Source of the DNA: an uncultured Opitutales bacterium
Lineage (GTDB): Bacteria > Verrucomicrobiota > Verrucomicrobiia > Opitutales > Intestinicryptomonadaceae
DNA length: 33,337 bases
Direction of reading: 5' to 3'
Assembly (NCBI GenBank): GCA_944389915.1
Contig: CALXOC010000012.1
Location: 1-33,337 of the forward strand
Below the pieces are notes generated by a model, which saw only the letters and a list, made by a program, of their open reading frames with translations, was not told the DNA's origin and ran no database searches. A program made the translations under genes and the position numbers. Position 1 is the first letter of the stretch. Every line of letters begins with the position of its first letter. Shown here piece after piece: positions 24,283 through 33,333 of the stretch.

Positions 24283-26001
24283 TTATTTTTCAAGTTTTAC
24301 ATTCTTCGCCTTGACATGCGCGCTTACGGCCCTGCCAATGGGGACTTCCGTCCCATCGCAAGTCTCAAAAAGGTTATTCTTGAAGCTTATGTTTTCTCCG
24401 TTTAACACTGCGGCGGCGATAATGCCGGGATTGCCCGGGAGGACAAATTTATTGTCGCTGACTGTTATATTGCGCATTTCCGGTATGTGCGCTTTTGATG
24501 TGGACATCATGTTTATTATAATAGCGGTGCGCCACAGCTTTGAAAAAGTGTTGCCGCTTATTTTTATGTCGTGTGGAATGGCGCCCTCGTACCAACCACC
24601 TATCTCGTTTGAAATCCAGATGCCGCCGGGAGTGGAATCGAAGGTGTTTCCGGAAATTTCGCCGTGGGGAGCTCTCAATACGGCCGCATAACGGCGTTGA
24701 ATGCCGAAGTAATTGTTCTTAATCTTGTAATTGGCGCCGAGATATTCAAGGTTGTACAAGCCCGTAATAGAGGCGTTTTTTCTCACGGCTGCCGTGCTGT
24801 TGGCGATATCCGCGTTGCTTACAGCCTGCCAGAGCACGGGATTTTCTATTTCTTTGTCTGTAGTTATTATGCGTCCCTTTTTTGAAAGCACCTTTGTCCC
24901 GGTAATCCATTTTCCGCTGTCGGCATAGTATATTCCGAGCGTGCAGCCGGGAAATATGGATTCGCCCCTCTCGATTTCATACGTATTGTTCCCAAGCAGC
25001 TTTGTTATACGGGCGGGCGCTGTGCTTATGTTTATTGAGTCGTCGAGCATGCCTTCGAAGCGGCAGCCTTCAATTATAGGGCCGCACTTGTTGTTCTTAA
25101 AGTGCGAGCCGTCGCGCCAGCACGATATCAAATCTTCGGGATTCTTCCATGTTATGGAGCAATTTTTAAAGGCGTATTTGCCGCGATTGAGCGTCCCGGC
25201 AAATCCCAGATGCTTCAGCCCGGAGCATTTTATGCTTTCGAAGAGAACATCGGCGGATTTTGTAACGTTTATATGCGCCATTCCCAAACCCCTTAGTTTG
25301 GGATTGAAAGCTTTGTATACCGGCATTGCAAAGCAATCGCCTATTTCGAGCGTATTATACAGGGGGGCGCTTCTCTTTTCCGTATATAGCACGAATTCCG
25401 ATTCGCTATTGCCGGGCTCCACCCTGCTTATAAACACGGCGTCTATTGTCCCGAATTTTATCGTTCGAGATTTTTTATCCATTACGCTTCCCCATCTCCA
25501 ACCTTCCGAATGTGTCTTTTTTGTATATTCATCAGACGGAAGCAAGGGGTAATTCTTATGTATTCTAAGGGTGAAATTTTCTTTTGCTTTGTCTATTGCA
25601 ACCACGTCGCCCTGTGTAAAAGGCGGATTCGTATGGCTTGTATTCATATTGCGGACTATTATGTTGTCCGAATTGCGGACCTCGCAAAAGGAATTGTAGG
25701 AATCTATGGATATTGACGCTCCCATGCCGTCAACAGTCAGGTTTGAAATTCCGTCTATCAACATCAGCCAGCCGCATTCTTCGGATTTTGGGAATACATA
25801 GTTGCGCTTGGAAAACTTTATTAGGGTGGGAGAACCTTTTTCGGCCTTTGCCAAATCCAAAATCTTCCGCATTGCCATGAGGCCGTCTTCGCCCTCTTTC
25901 CAATAGTCGTCGAAGTTGAAGGTCTTTGCCGCTTGAGCGGGAACGCATACAAAGGGCAATGCCGATATCGCGAGCGCCGATAATATAAAAGCTGTCTTCA
26001 T
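24283..26001 (-). CDS. Secreted parallel beta-helix protein, GH110-like
   Basis: A 572-residue exported protein (signal peptide to about PAQA-A, residue 24) made of right-handed parallel beta-helix coils, seen as repeated NxxxxNNxF-type turns between residues 90 and 565. The stretch WRDGSHFKNNKCG, GPIIEGCRFEGMLDDSINIS (about 295-326) resembles the active-site region of GH110 alpha-1,3-galactosidases, where two adjacent aspartates (here D320, D321) are catalytic. I therefore infer a glycosidase acting on host or algal glycans; another polysaccharide lyase or GH28-like activity is possible. It has its own good promoter at 26013-26040 and is divergent from the sugar transferase. First gene of the nine-gene minus run. 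Confidence 0.65.
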   Translation of the reverse strand: MKTAFILSALAISALPFVCVPAQAAKTFNFDDYWKEGEDGLMAMRKILDLAKAEKGSPTLIKFSKRNYVFPKSEECGWLMLIDGISNLTVDGMGASISIDSYNSFCEVRNSDNIIVRNMNTSHTNPPFTQGDVVAIDKAKENFTLRIHKNYPLLPSDEYTKKTHSEGWRWGSVMDKKSRTIKFGTIDAVFISRVEPGNSESEFVLYTEKRSAPLYNTLEIGDCFAMPVYKAFNPKLRGLGMAHINVTKSADVLFESIKCSGLKHLGFAGTLNRGKYAFKNCSITWKNPEDLISCWRDGSHFKNNKCGPIIEGCRFEGMLDDSINISTAPARITKLLGNNTYEIERGESIFPGCTLGIYYADSGKWITGTKVLSKKGRIITTDKEIENPVLWQAVSNADIANSTAAVRKNASITGLYNLEYLGANYKIKNNYFGIQRRYAAVLRAPHGEISGNTFDSTPGGIWISNEIGGWYEGAIPHDIKISGNTFSKLWRTAIIINMMSTSKAHIPEMRNITVSDNKFVLPGNPGIIAAAVLNGENISFKNNLFETCDGTEVPIGRAVSAHVKAKNVKLEK

Positions 26002-26012
26002 ATTTGACGGAA

Positions 26013-26040
26013 GTTATACTGCTTGGGAAATATGTGTCAA
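26013..26040 (-). promoter_or_regulatory. Sigma70-type promoter of the beta-helix gene
   Basis: On the minus strand TTGACA (26035-26040) and TATAAC (26013-26018) are 16 bp apart. The -10 ends 12 bp before the ATG at 26001, so the leader would be very short. It is the only strong promoter found for the long minus-strand run. Confidence 0.55.
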
Positions 26041-26110
26041 GTAAGCAGAGCTTGTTTGTCCGCTCCTTTTAAATTTGACATTAAACAGCCCGATAGCATC
26101 TTTTTTTGCC

Positions 26111-26761
26111 GTGTATAAAAAGTATTTCAAGCGCCCTTTAGATTTCTTGTTAGCGCTGTTATTGATTTTGGCGCTTTCTCCCGTATATCTGGCTGTATAT
26201 GTTCTCGTGCGTTTGAACATGGGCAGCCCCGTGATTTTTAGGCAGGCGCGCCCCGGTCTGAACAATAAGATATTTTATATATTAAAATTTAGGAGCATGA
26301 ATTCACGGAGAGACTCCAAGGGCGAACTGCTTCCCGACGCCGAAAGGTTGACAAAGTTGGGAGCTTTTCTCAGAAAGACCAGCCTCGATGAAATACCGCA
26401 GTTTTTTTGCGTTTTGAGAGGGGACATGTCGTTTATAGGCCCCAGGCCGCTGTTGCCGCAGTACTTGGCCTATTATACGCCAGAGGAAAGCAGGCGCAGC
26501 GAGGTTCGTCCGGGCATAACGGGCCTGGCGCAAATAAACGGCAGAAATTGCATATCTTGGGCCGAGAAACTTGCCTATGACGTGGAATATGTGGATAATG
26601 TAACTTTTTTGGGCGACCTGAAAATCGCGCTTAAGACCGTTGTAAAAGCCTTCGCGTCTTCCGGCGTGCGCGTGGGCGTGGAAGAGTCTCTCAATGTTGT
26701 ACGCTCGCGGAGAGCCGCGGGGGAGAGGGATTCGGAATCTTCATCCGGCAAAAAGGAATGA
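26111..26761 (+). CDS. PglC-type initiating phosphoglycosyl transferase
   Basis: Small monotopic phosphoglycosyl transferase (PF02397) that moves a phosphosugar from a UDP-sugar to undecaprenyl phosphate and starts assembly of a glycan. From GTG 26111 it has 216 residues: one reentrant membrane helix (residues 9-33), PVIFRQARPGLNNKIFYILKFRSM, the catalytic dyad Asp93-Glu94 in TSLDEIPQ, and RGDMSFIGPRPLLPQYL. The start VYKKYFKRPLDF matches how PglC proteins begin; TTG 26075 is rejected. The C-terminal 25 residues are Arg/Ser-rich. It stands alone, without an adjacent polysaccharide cluster, and the sugar cannot be told. Confidence 0.88.
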   Translation: MYKKYFKRPLDFLLALLLILALSPVYLAVYVLVRLNMGSPVIFRQARPGLNNKIFYILKFRSMNSRRDSKGELLPDAERLTKLGAFLRKTSLDEIPQFFCVLRGDMSFIGPRPLLPQYLAYYTPEESRRSEVRPGITGLAQINGRNCISWAEKLAYDVEYVDNVTFLGDLKIALKTVVKAFASSGVRVGVEESLNVVRSRRAAGERDSESSSGKKE

Positions 26762-26787
26762 TTTTTTCTTAATAAATTTTCGTTTTT

Positions 26788-26816
26788 TTGACTTTATAAG
26801 CGCTTTCTCGTTTATT
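26788..26816 (+). promoter_or_regulatory. Weak promoter candidate before the glycoside hydrolase gene
   Basis: TTGACT (26788-26793), 17 bp and TTTATT (26811-26816) in the 200-bp AT-rich gap between the sugar transferase and the next gene. A second TTGACT at 26884 lies closer to the gene but lacks a good -10. Nothing else is recognisable in this gap. Confidence 0.25.
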
Positions 26817-26962
26817 ATTTTCTTATTGGGCGGATTTTCTTATTTTTGCGCATATGTGTTCGCTTAAATGCTCGCCAAAAGTATTGACTCGCACTAGGGC
26901 GGCGTTATTTGGGTAAAAGTATATACCTCTTAGTTCATGTGGAAAGGGAAAGGAGCTTTATT

Positions 26963-28744
26963 ATGTTGCGGAGAATAATATGTTATGCGCTTGCCGCATG
27001 GCTTTCTTGCGCGTGGCTTTTGGCCATAGACAGCGCCGATGTGAAAATTTTGCGCAAAGGCGGAAAATATGAAACACGCCTAAAGAAGTTGGAAAAGGTA
27101 GGCGAAGGCGTGTGGCGCTTAAAAATTCCTACATGTGAAATTCCCCGCGACGCATTGAAGATTGACGTTGTAAGCAGCTGGGCGACCGCAAGCAAGGGAG
27201 ACGCCGGATACTTTGTAACTTCCGACGGCCACTTGGGAACATTTAGAGAAGACAACGGAAAATACTGCAGCCGCAAGAATATGCTGAAATTGTACGGCAT
27301 GAAGGGGCCGAAAGGCTGCTTCGTGGCAATAATGAAAGGCTTGGCATTTGAACAGAATCTGCATGTGGAGGCAAAGGACGGCAAGTATGCGATTTTTCCG
27401 CGCTATAACATAGATAAAATCGAATTCGATCCATATGAGGACATAGTTATAGATTTTTACGAATTGAAGGGCGATGATGCCAATTACAGCGGAATGGCGC
27501 GGACATACAGGAAGTATCAGTTGGGCCGCGGCGAGGTTGTCCCTTTGAAGGAGCGCGCAAAAAACAATCCCACATTGGACTTTGCAGCCAAATCCATTTA
27601 CGTCCGGATTAAGGCCGGGCGCTGCGACAGGCGCGCATACCCGCGGGAGCTGTGGGGCAAGCGCGAATTCCCATTGGTTGTGGACAATACTTTTGACGGC
27701 ATTATAGATATAATGAAGCGCATGAAGTCCATGGGCATAGACTGGGCGGAAGTTTGCCTTGTCGGGTGGCATAAGGGCGGTCACGACGGCCCCTTTCCGG
27801 ATTTATTTCCCGTTCCCGAAGAATTTGGGGGAGAGAAGAAAATGCTCGAAGCCATACGGGAGGGGAAGAGTTTGGGATATAGAATGACAGTCCATGTAAA
27901 CCATACCAGCTTTTACTACGGCAAGGCGAAGCGCCTTCCATTGGAAGACGTCTGCAAGGGGCCCGACGGCAAAGCCCGCAAATACACATTTTGGCCGGGA
28001 GGCCAGGCTTACTTTTCGTGCTACCAGACTCTCTGCAACAGGCTGTTGGACGCCGACCTTTCCAAGTTCAAGTCAATGGGCCTGAACGGGACTTTCCATG
28101 TGGATGTTACGAGTGCGCGCGAGCCTACGCCATGCCACGATCCCATGCATCCAAACAACAGGAAACAAATGGCTGATTGGCAAAACAGGGTTAACAAGAA
28201 GTGCAGGGACGCCTTTGGCGCATACAGTTCCGAGTGCGCTTTCGACCATGTGGCAAAAACTCTCGATTACGGCTTGTATGTAAGCTGGCAGGGCTCGGAA
28301 AGCTTAAAATTCGGGAAGCTGATTGACAGGCCAATACCGCTGACAGAACTCGTTTACCACGGCATAATTCTCACAAATCCCTTTTACGGCACTATAGACG
28401 CTCCCTACGAGCGCGGCGAGGACAAATTCTCCGACGTAAAAGAATCCTATGCCTATTTGGGCAGCGCAGCAAATCGAATGCTGAAAGTCATAGAGTTCGG
28501 GGGGAGACCGTCATTCTATTATATTGACTACAAAGACCTCTCTCCCATGAAGGGTTTTTACGATGAATACCAGAAGCTAAAGCATTTGCAGTTTGAATTT
28601 ATGGACTCGCATGAGGAGGTGGCCAAAGGCGTATTTTCCACAACTTATTCCGACGGCACTTGCATTGTGTGCAATTATAGGGACGAAGCGTTTGATTTCA
28701 AGGGGAAGAGCATAAAGCCCAAGTCGTATATTGTGCTCTATTGA
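26963..28744 (+). CDS. Secreted TIM-barrel-like glycoside hydrolase candidate (DUF5696-like)
   Basis: A 593-residue exported protein (hydrophobic start MLRRIICYALAAWLSCAW). Residues 30-180 form a beta-rich domain; residues 205-520 look like a glycosidase TIM barrel, with MGIDWAEVCLVGWH (257-270), GYRMTVHVNHTSFY (305-318), GTFHVDVTSARE (376-387) and YSSECAFDH (421-429). The pattern recalls DUF5696 and the GH101/GH129-like barrels, which suggests D381 and E424 as nucleophile/acid candidates. This is inference from motif order. A short beta domain closes the protein. ATG 26963 with AGGAG upstream is preferred over the longer frame. It converges with the YgiQ gene 11 bp away. Confidence 0.6.
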   Translation: MLRRIICYALAAWLSCAWLLAIDSADVKILRKGGKYETRLKKLEKVGEGVWRLKIPTCEIPRDALKIDVVSSWATASKGDAGYFVTSDGHLGTFREDNGKYCSRKNMLKLYGMKGPKGCFVAIMKGLAFEQNLHVEAKDGKYAIFPRYNIDKIEFDPYEDIVIDFYELKGDDANYSGMARTYRKYQLGRGEVVPLKERAKNNPTLDFAAKSIYVRIKAGRCDRRAYPRELWGKREFPLVVDNTFDGIIDIMKRMKSMGIDWAEVCLVGWHKGGHDGPFPDLFPVPEEFGGEKKMLEAIREGKSLGYRMTVHVNHTSFYYGKAKRLPLEDVCKGPDGKARKYTFWPGGQAYFSCYQTLCNRLLDADLSKFKSMGLNGTFHVDVTSAREPTPCHDPMHPNNRKQMADWQNRVNKKCRDAFGAYSSECAFDHVAKTLDYGLYVSWQGSESLKFGKLIDRPIPLTELVYHGIILTNPFYGTIDAPYERGEDKFSDVKESYAYLGSAANRMLKVIEFGGRPSFYYIDYKDLSPMKGFYDEYQKLKHLQFEFMDSHEEVAKGVFSTTYSDGTCIVCNYRDEAFDFKGKSIKPKSYIVLY

Positions 28745-28755
28745 CCTTTGGCTTT

Positions 28756-30462
28756 TTAACGGCGGTCGCGCCTCAACATGTCGCGTTGGGCGCGCCGCTG
28801 GGCCAGGCCCTTGTTCACTTCTATTTGCCTGCCGTCGGGAGTCGTTTGCGAGCAGTACATTGCGCAGCCCATTGTCATTGGCAATGGTATAAAGTCTTGG
28901 ACTTGCCTCACATTCCAATTTGACTTTGCCAAGTAGTTGTCTACAAGCTCCATATCCTCGTCTGCGCAGCCAGGAAAATTGGATATAAAATAGGGAACCA
29001 TATATTGTTTCTTGCCGGTTGCGCCGTTTACGCTGTCGAATATGCTCCTGAATTTTTCAAATTCTCCGGCGCGCCCCTTGCGCATCAGCCGCAGAACGCG
29101 GTCGTCCAAATGCTCGGGGGCAACGCTGATTTGCCCGGATATATGCTCGGCTATTATTTTCTCGGTCTGGTAGGGCTGCATCAATGCCAAGTCGAGGCGT
29201 ATGCCGGAGTTTATGAATACATTTTTTACGCCCGCTATGGATTTTAAGCGGTCTAAAAGCTTCATCAATGGGCGTTCGTCGGCATTGTAGTTCGGGCATA
29301 CTTTGGGGAAAAGGCATGAGAATCGCCTGCATTTTTTGCATATTTCAGCGTCTTTGGGGCGATGCCCGTATATGTTGCCCGCCGCTCCCCCTATATCGCT
29401 GATTGTGCCGTGAAAAAATGGCTGCTTAGAGAGCCTTTTAACACTTCGCACGACGCTTTGCGGGCTTCGGCATGCCAGATGCCTGCCCTGGTGCGACACC
29501 AATCCGCAAAAGGCGCAGCCGCCCGGACAACCGCGAACAACCGCAATAGAGTCTTTTATAGTTTCCCATGCAGGTATTTTTTCAGTGTAGCTAAAGTGGG
29601 GGCGCCCGGTAAAGGGAAGCTCGCTGAAGCGGTCGAATTGCTCGGTGGTCATTGGCGGTCGGGGCGCTTCAGCTATGAGCATTCGGGAGTTTGTGGATTG
29701 GGCGAGCCTTCTGCCGCACCATGGGTTCATTTCGGCCTCGACTATTTTTGTCTGGCGCATAATGGCGTCTTTATCGGAGCATATTTCCTCATACGATGGC
29801 AGCCTAATGCAGCCTTCGTCAAATTTAAAATCCATGGACTCCTTGCCGCCGAGATACCTGCATGTTCCGCGTATGCCGCCGAGACCCTTACCGCTCTTTA
29901 TCCTTTCAAAAATTTCGAGCATGGTAAGCTCTCCCATGCCGTAGCATAAAAGGTCGGCTTTGGAATCCACGAGAACCGATGGGCGCATCTTGTCTTGCCA
30001 GTAGTCATAGTGGGCGAATCTTCTCAGGCTGGCTTCCACTCCGCCCAAGATTATGGGCAGGCCGGGAAACGCGCGGCGCGCAAGCTGCCCGTAAACAACC
30101 GACGCATGGGGAGGGCACATGCCGCTTTTCCCTCCCGGAGAGTACATGTCTTCCCTGCGCAGCCTCCTGCCGGCGGTGTAAATCTTGAGCATTGAATCCA
30201 TATTGCCGCTCGAAACTCCGCAGCCCAAGAGCGGCCTGCCGAACACCTTTAGGCTGTCGGGATTTCTCCAGTCCGGCTGCGCAACAAGCCCAACCCTGTA
30301 GCCGGCGTCGAGCAGGATCCTTGCTATGAGTGGAGCTCCAAAACTCGGGTGGTCCACATAGGCGTCCCCGCTCACGAGAAGTATGTCGATGGCGTCCCAT
30401 GCGCGGGCTTGCATTTCGCGCAGGGTCATGGGCACAAATTCCGTCAAATATCCGCCGTTCAT
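28756..30462 (-). CDS. ygiQ: YgiQ family radical SAM protein
   Basis: A 568-residue cytoplasmic radical SAM protein of the UPF0313/YgiQ family, function not established. The start EFVPMTLREMQARAWDAIDILLV and SGDAYVDHPSFG are family hallmarks, followed by a B12-binding-like N-terminal domain, the SAM cluster CxxxCxxC (C312, C316, C319 in RGCPGGCAFCG), and a C-terminal region ending in KQYMVPYFISNFPGC and MGCAMYCSQTTPDG. ATG 30462 matches the usual N-terminus; ATG 30429 is also possible. It stands alone between two convergent or divergent plus-strand genes. Confidence 0.93.
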   Translation of the reverse strand: MNGGYLTEFVPMTLREMQARAWDAIDILLVSGDAYVDHPSFGAPLIARILLDAGYRVGLVAQPDWRNPDSLKVFGRPLLGCGVSSGNMDSMLKIYTAGRRLRREDMYSPGGKSGMCPPHASVVYGQLARRAFPGLPIILGGVEASLRRFAHYDYWQDKMRPSVLVDSKADLLCYGMGELTMLEIFERIKSGKGLGGIRGTCRYLGGKESMDFKFDEGCIRLPSYEEICSDKDAIMRQTKIVEAEMNPWCGRRLAQSTNSRMLIAEAPRPPMTTEQFDRFSELPFTGRPHFSYTEKIPAWETIKDSIAVVRGCPGGCAFCGLVSHQGRHLACRSPQSVVRSVKRLSKQPFFHGTISDIGGAAGNIYGHRPKDAEICKKCRRFSCLFPKVCPNYNADERPLMKLLDRLKSIAGVKNVFINSGIRLDLALMQPYQTEKIIAEHISGQISVAPEHLDDRVLRLMRKGRAGEFEKFRSIFDSVNGATGKKQYMVPYFISNFPGCADEDMELVDNYLAKSNWNVRQVQDFIPLPMTMGCAMYCSQTTPDGRQIEVNKGLAQRRAQRDMLRRDRR

Positions 30463-30606
30463 CTCATGTTGATATTCGCGCTGCCGTCCGCATTTTCAAG
30501 GCTCAAGTTTCCCGAAACTAAAAAAAAACGATTTTTTATTGACGGATTTCAATCTTTTATTAAACGTTTAACTAAAAAAGCGCATGGAGCGCGCTTGCTT
30601 TGCGGT

Positions 30607-31596
30607 ATGAGATATTTTATAGGCATAGACATAGGCGGGACAAAGTCTGCGGCAACTCTTTCATGCGATGACGGTGCAGGGGCTCTCGAGATTCTTGAAA
30701 AGAAAGTCCTGCCCACAATGGGCCCCCGTGAAACCTTGAATGAGCTGTTTAAAATGACCGGCGGCATGCTCGCCTCGGCGGAGGGTGGGGCTAAGAGGCC
30801 GTCGGCGATTGGAATTAGCTGCGGAGGCCCGCTCGACGCGCGAAAAGGAGTGATAATTTCTCCGCCCAATCTTCCTGGGTGGAATAACATAGATATTGTG
30901 CGCGCCTTTGAGGAAAGATACAATATGCCGGCATTTTTGCAAAACGACGCCAATGCCTGCGCTGTGGCAGAATGGAAATACGGGGCCGGGCGCGGCGCCG
31001 AGAATATGGTTTTCATGACTTTCGGCACGGGGCTCGGGGCGGGCATCATAGCAAATTCTAAGCTCGTCTACGGCGCCAACGGCAATGCGGGCGAAGTTGG
31101 GCATATCAGGCTTGAGAAATTCGGGCCGGTGGGCTACGGGAAAATGGGCTCTTTTGAGGGCTTTTGCAGCGGTTCCGGCATAGCGCAGGCGGCGCGCGCG
31201 AAGGCCTTGGAGCTTCTCCAGTCGGGCGGGAAGTGCGCCTACTGCGCCGACATGTCGGGGCTGGAAAAAATTACGGCCAAAAGCGTGGCGCAAGCGGCCG
31301 AATCCGGAGACGAAAGCGCGATATCCGTATATAGGGAGGCGGGGGAGTATCTCGGCAGGGGTGTGGCGATTTTGATAGACATACTCAACCCGGAGCTTGT
31401 TGTAATAGGAAGTATTTTTGCCCGGTCTGAAGGCCTATTGCGCGATTCCATGGAAAAGACGATAGTATCTGAGGCGTTGAATCTTTCGGCATCCGCATGC
31501 AGGGTGGTTCCGGCCGAGCTTGGCGAAAAGATAGGGGATTATGCGGCCGCGGCGGTGGCTTCATGCGGATTGGAAGATAGAATTTCACCATGCTGA
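30607..31596 (+). CDS. ROK family sugar kinase
   Basis: A 330-residue cytoplasmic kinase of the ROK family (glucokinase, NagK, NanK and relatives). The phosphate-binding start FIGIDIGGTKSAA, ISCGGPLD, the catalytic Asp114 in LQNDANA and FGTGLGAGIIAN are present, as is the metal-site His166 in GEVGHIRL. The cysteine-rich zinc motif CxCGxxGC that usually follows is replaced by YGKMGSFEG, so structural zinc seems absent. The start ATG 30607 is chosen because it begins the kinase fold; the much longer open frame is non-coding. It overlaps the isomerase gene by 7 bp. The sugar is not determined. Confidence 0.88.
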   Translation: MRYFIGIDIGGTKSAATLSCDDGAGALEILEKKVLPTMGPRETLNELFKMTGGMLASAEGGAKRPSAIGISCGGPLDARKGVIISPPNLPGWNNIDIVRAFEERYNMPAFLQNDANACAVAEWKYGAGRGAENMVFMTFGTGLGAGIIANSKLVYGANGNAGEVGHIRLEKFGPVGYGKMGSFEGFCSGSGIAQAARAKALELLQSGGKCAYCADMSGLEKITAKSVAQAAESGDESAISVYREAGEYLGRGVAILIDILNPELVVIGSIFARSEGLLRDSMEKTIVSEALNLSASACRVVPAELGEKIGDYAAAAVASCGLEDRISPC

Positions 31597-32186
31597 ATAT
31601 AATAACAAACTCCCTGAAAGAGGCGCACAACGCACTTGAAGCTTTTATGGCCGACGAATCGTCAGCTGGGTCTATAAGCGCTGCGGCCGGGCTGATGTGC
31701 CGCAGCCTAAAATCCGGAGGCAAAATTATTGCTTGCGGGAACGGAGGGTCGCTTTGCGACGCTTCGCATTTTGCCGAGGAGCTGACAGCCCGTTTCCGCG
31801 GGAACAGAATTCCAATCCCAGCGCTTGCGGTAAACGATTCCGCATATATAACGTGCGCTTTGAACGATTTTAGCGCGGATGCGGTATTTTCAAGATATGT
31901 GGAGGCCATGGGAAAGAGCGGCGATGTTTTATTGGCTATAAGCACGAGCGGAAATGCCGAGAACGTTTTGACCGCAGCGCGCAGCGCCCGGCGTTTGGGA
32001 ATGAAAGTAGTTGCTCTAACCGGCAACGGAGGGGGCAGGCTTGCCGGGCTTTCCGATATTGAGGTGAGGGCTCCGTATTCTAATTTTTCCGACAGGGTTC
32101 AGGAGATTCACATAAAGGTGATACACATACTTGTTGAATGCATAGAGGACGGATTGAAAGTTGGAGGAAATTTTAATGAATGCTAA
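31590..32186 (+). CDS. GmhA-like phosphoheptose isomerase (SIS domain)
   Basis: A 198-residue SIS-domain protein resembling GmhA, which converts sedoheptulose 7-phosphate to D-glycero-D-manno-heptose 7-phosphate for LPS core. The motif GNGGSLCDASHFAEEL gives H60 and E64, and SDRVQEIHIKVIHILVE gives Q171 and H179, the zinc and catalytic set of GmhA within one residue of the E. coli numbering. STSGNAENVL is the SIS phosphate loop. It is encoded between a sugar kinase (7-bp overlap) and a sugar transporter (11-bp overlap) instead of with hldE/gmhB, so it may act in sugar salvage. Confidence 0.87.
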   Translation: MLNIITNSLKEAHNALEAFMADESSAGSISAAAGLMCRSLKSGGKIIACGNGGSLCDASHFAEELTARFRGNRIPIPALAVNDSAYITCALNDFSADAVFSRYVEAMGKSGDVLLAISTSGNAENVLTAARSARRLGMKVVALTGNGGGRLAGLSDIEVRAPYSNFSDRVQEIHIKVIHILVECIEDGLKVGGNFNEC

Positions 32187-33333
32187 GGCGGCTCCTATAT
32201 TTTTGGCGTTTCTGTGCATGGGCTTCGGAGACGCCGCTGCAACCTTTGTGGGGAAGGCCAAGAGCGCTTTCGAACTTGGAAATTTCGAGGCCCAGTTGGT
32301 TTCCTTCGCGGGTTTTATCATGTTTGGGCTTCTTTCCATTCCCATGGGACTTTTGCAGGCGCGAATATCGAAAAAGTACACGTTGCTGGCGGGATTGTTC
32401 ATGGAGCTGGCGGGAGTGCTTCTAATTCTTGTTTTCGGCGTCCGCAGTTATGCCGTTTTTTTGGCTTCGGTTTTCCTCTTGGGCGCGGGGGCGGCTATAC
32501 TCCAAGTATCAGGAAACCCCATTATGCGCGACGTCTCGGCCCCGGGGGCCTATTCAAGCAATTTGTCGATGGCGCAGTTTGTAAAGGCCATAGGCTCCAA
32601 TACTGCTCCCATAGCGTTTTTTGTTATGGCCTATATGGGTGTTTCGGGGGGCGGATCGGGATTCGAATGGACCGTGCTGTTTTGCGTGTTCGCGGCGTCT
32701 ATAATTGCCGCGCTGCTTTCGGTGTCGGCGCTGAAAATTAAGGAGTCTAAGGCTGAATCGGCCGCAAGCGTGGGCTCGTGCTTTGCTCTCCTAAAAAATC
32801 CTTTTGTCGCTGCGGCGGTATTTGGAATATTCGTTTATGTGGGGGCGGAAAATTGCATTTCCAACGGCATGCCGATTTACTTCGCGGAAGTATTCGGAAT
32901 TTCAGGGGATATTGCCACGAAATACGTATTTTACTTCTTTCTATGCGTTATGGCGGGCAGGCTGGCAGGAGCCGCCATACTCAGGAAACTTCCACCGCGC
33001 ACCTTCTTATTGGCGAGCGCGGCTTTCTCTATTGCCGGCTTTGCCATTCTTGCCCTCAACACGCAGACTGCGGCCGTTGCCGCGCTCGTTGTGATAGCGC
33101 TTGGCTATTCCAACATATTCCCGCTAATATTTTCCATTGCCATAGACAAAATGCCCGATAAGAGCGACGAACTTTCCGGTTTAATGGTAACGGCAATAGT
33201 GGGCGCGGCCCTCATACCGCCAGCCATGGGTGTGCTCGCAGATTTGTCGGGTGTTCTCGCGGGATTTTTCGTGCCTTTTGCGGCAACCGTCTACATCGTG
33301 CTTTTATCGGCCCGCTGGCTTAATAGGGTGTGA
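32176..33333 (+). CDS. FHS-type sugar transporter (MFS, FucP/NagP-like)
   Basis: A 385-residue polytopic inner-membrane transporter with about 12 hydrophobic helices of the major facilitator superfamily. The segments FLCMGFGDAAATFVG, GFIMFGLLSIPMGLLQARISKKYTLL (in parts), QVSGNPIMRDV and FSNIFPLIFSIAIDKMP-like text resemble the fucose/N-acetylglucosamine:H+ symporter (FHS) group. GGAGGAAAT at 32163-32171 fixes the start at ATG 32176, 11 bp inside the isomerase gene. Last gene of the ROK-isomerase-transporter operon; the stop lies 4 bases from the window edge. Substrate unknown. Confidence 0.83.
   Translation: MNAKAAPIFLAFLCMGFGDAAATFVGKAKSAFELGNFEAQLVSFAGFIMFGLLSIPMGLLQARISKKYTLLAGLFMELAGVLLILVFGVRSYAVFLASVFLLGAGAAILQVSGNPIMRDVSAPGAYSSNLSMAQFVKAIGSNTAPIAFFVMAYMGVSGGGSGFEWTVLFCVFAASIIAALLSVSALKIKESKAESAASVGSCFALLKNPFVAAAVFGIFVYVGAENCISNGMPIYFAEVFGISGDIATKYVFYFFLCVMAGRLAGAAILRKLPPRTFLLASAAFSIAGFAILALNTQTAAVAALVVIALGYSNIFPLIFSIAIDKMPDKSDELSGLMVTAIVGAALIPPAMGVLADLSGVLAGFFVPFAATVYIVLLSARWLNRV

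Noticed and set aside
26075-26110. TTG start of the sugar transferase
   Set aside because: PglC-type proteins begin at the VYKKYFKRPLDF segment; the TTGACA here looks like chance or a -35 element without a convincing -10.
26762-26962. Possible riboswitch in the AT-rich gap before the glycoside hydrolase gene
   Set aside because: No recognisable aptamer motif or paired terminator; only weak promoter-like boxes.
30349-30606. N-terminal extension of the ROK kinase frame
   Set aside because: Its first part is antisense to ygiQ and the ROK fold starts exactly at MRYFIGIDIGG; the extension has no conserved content.
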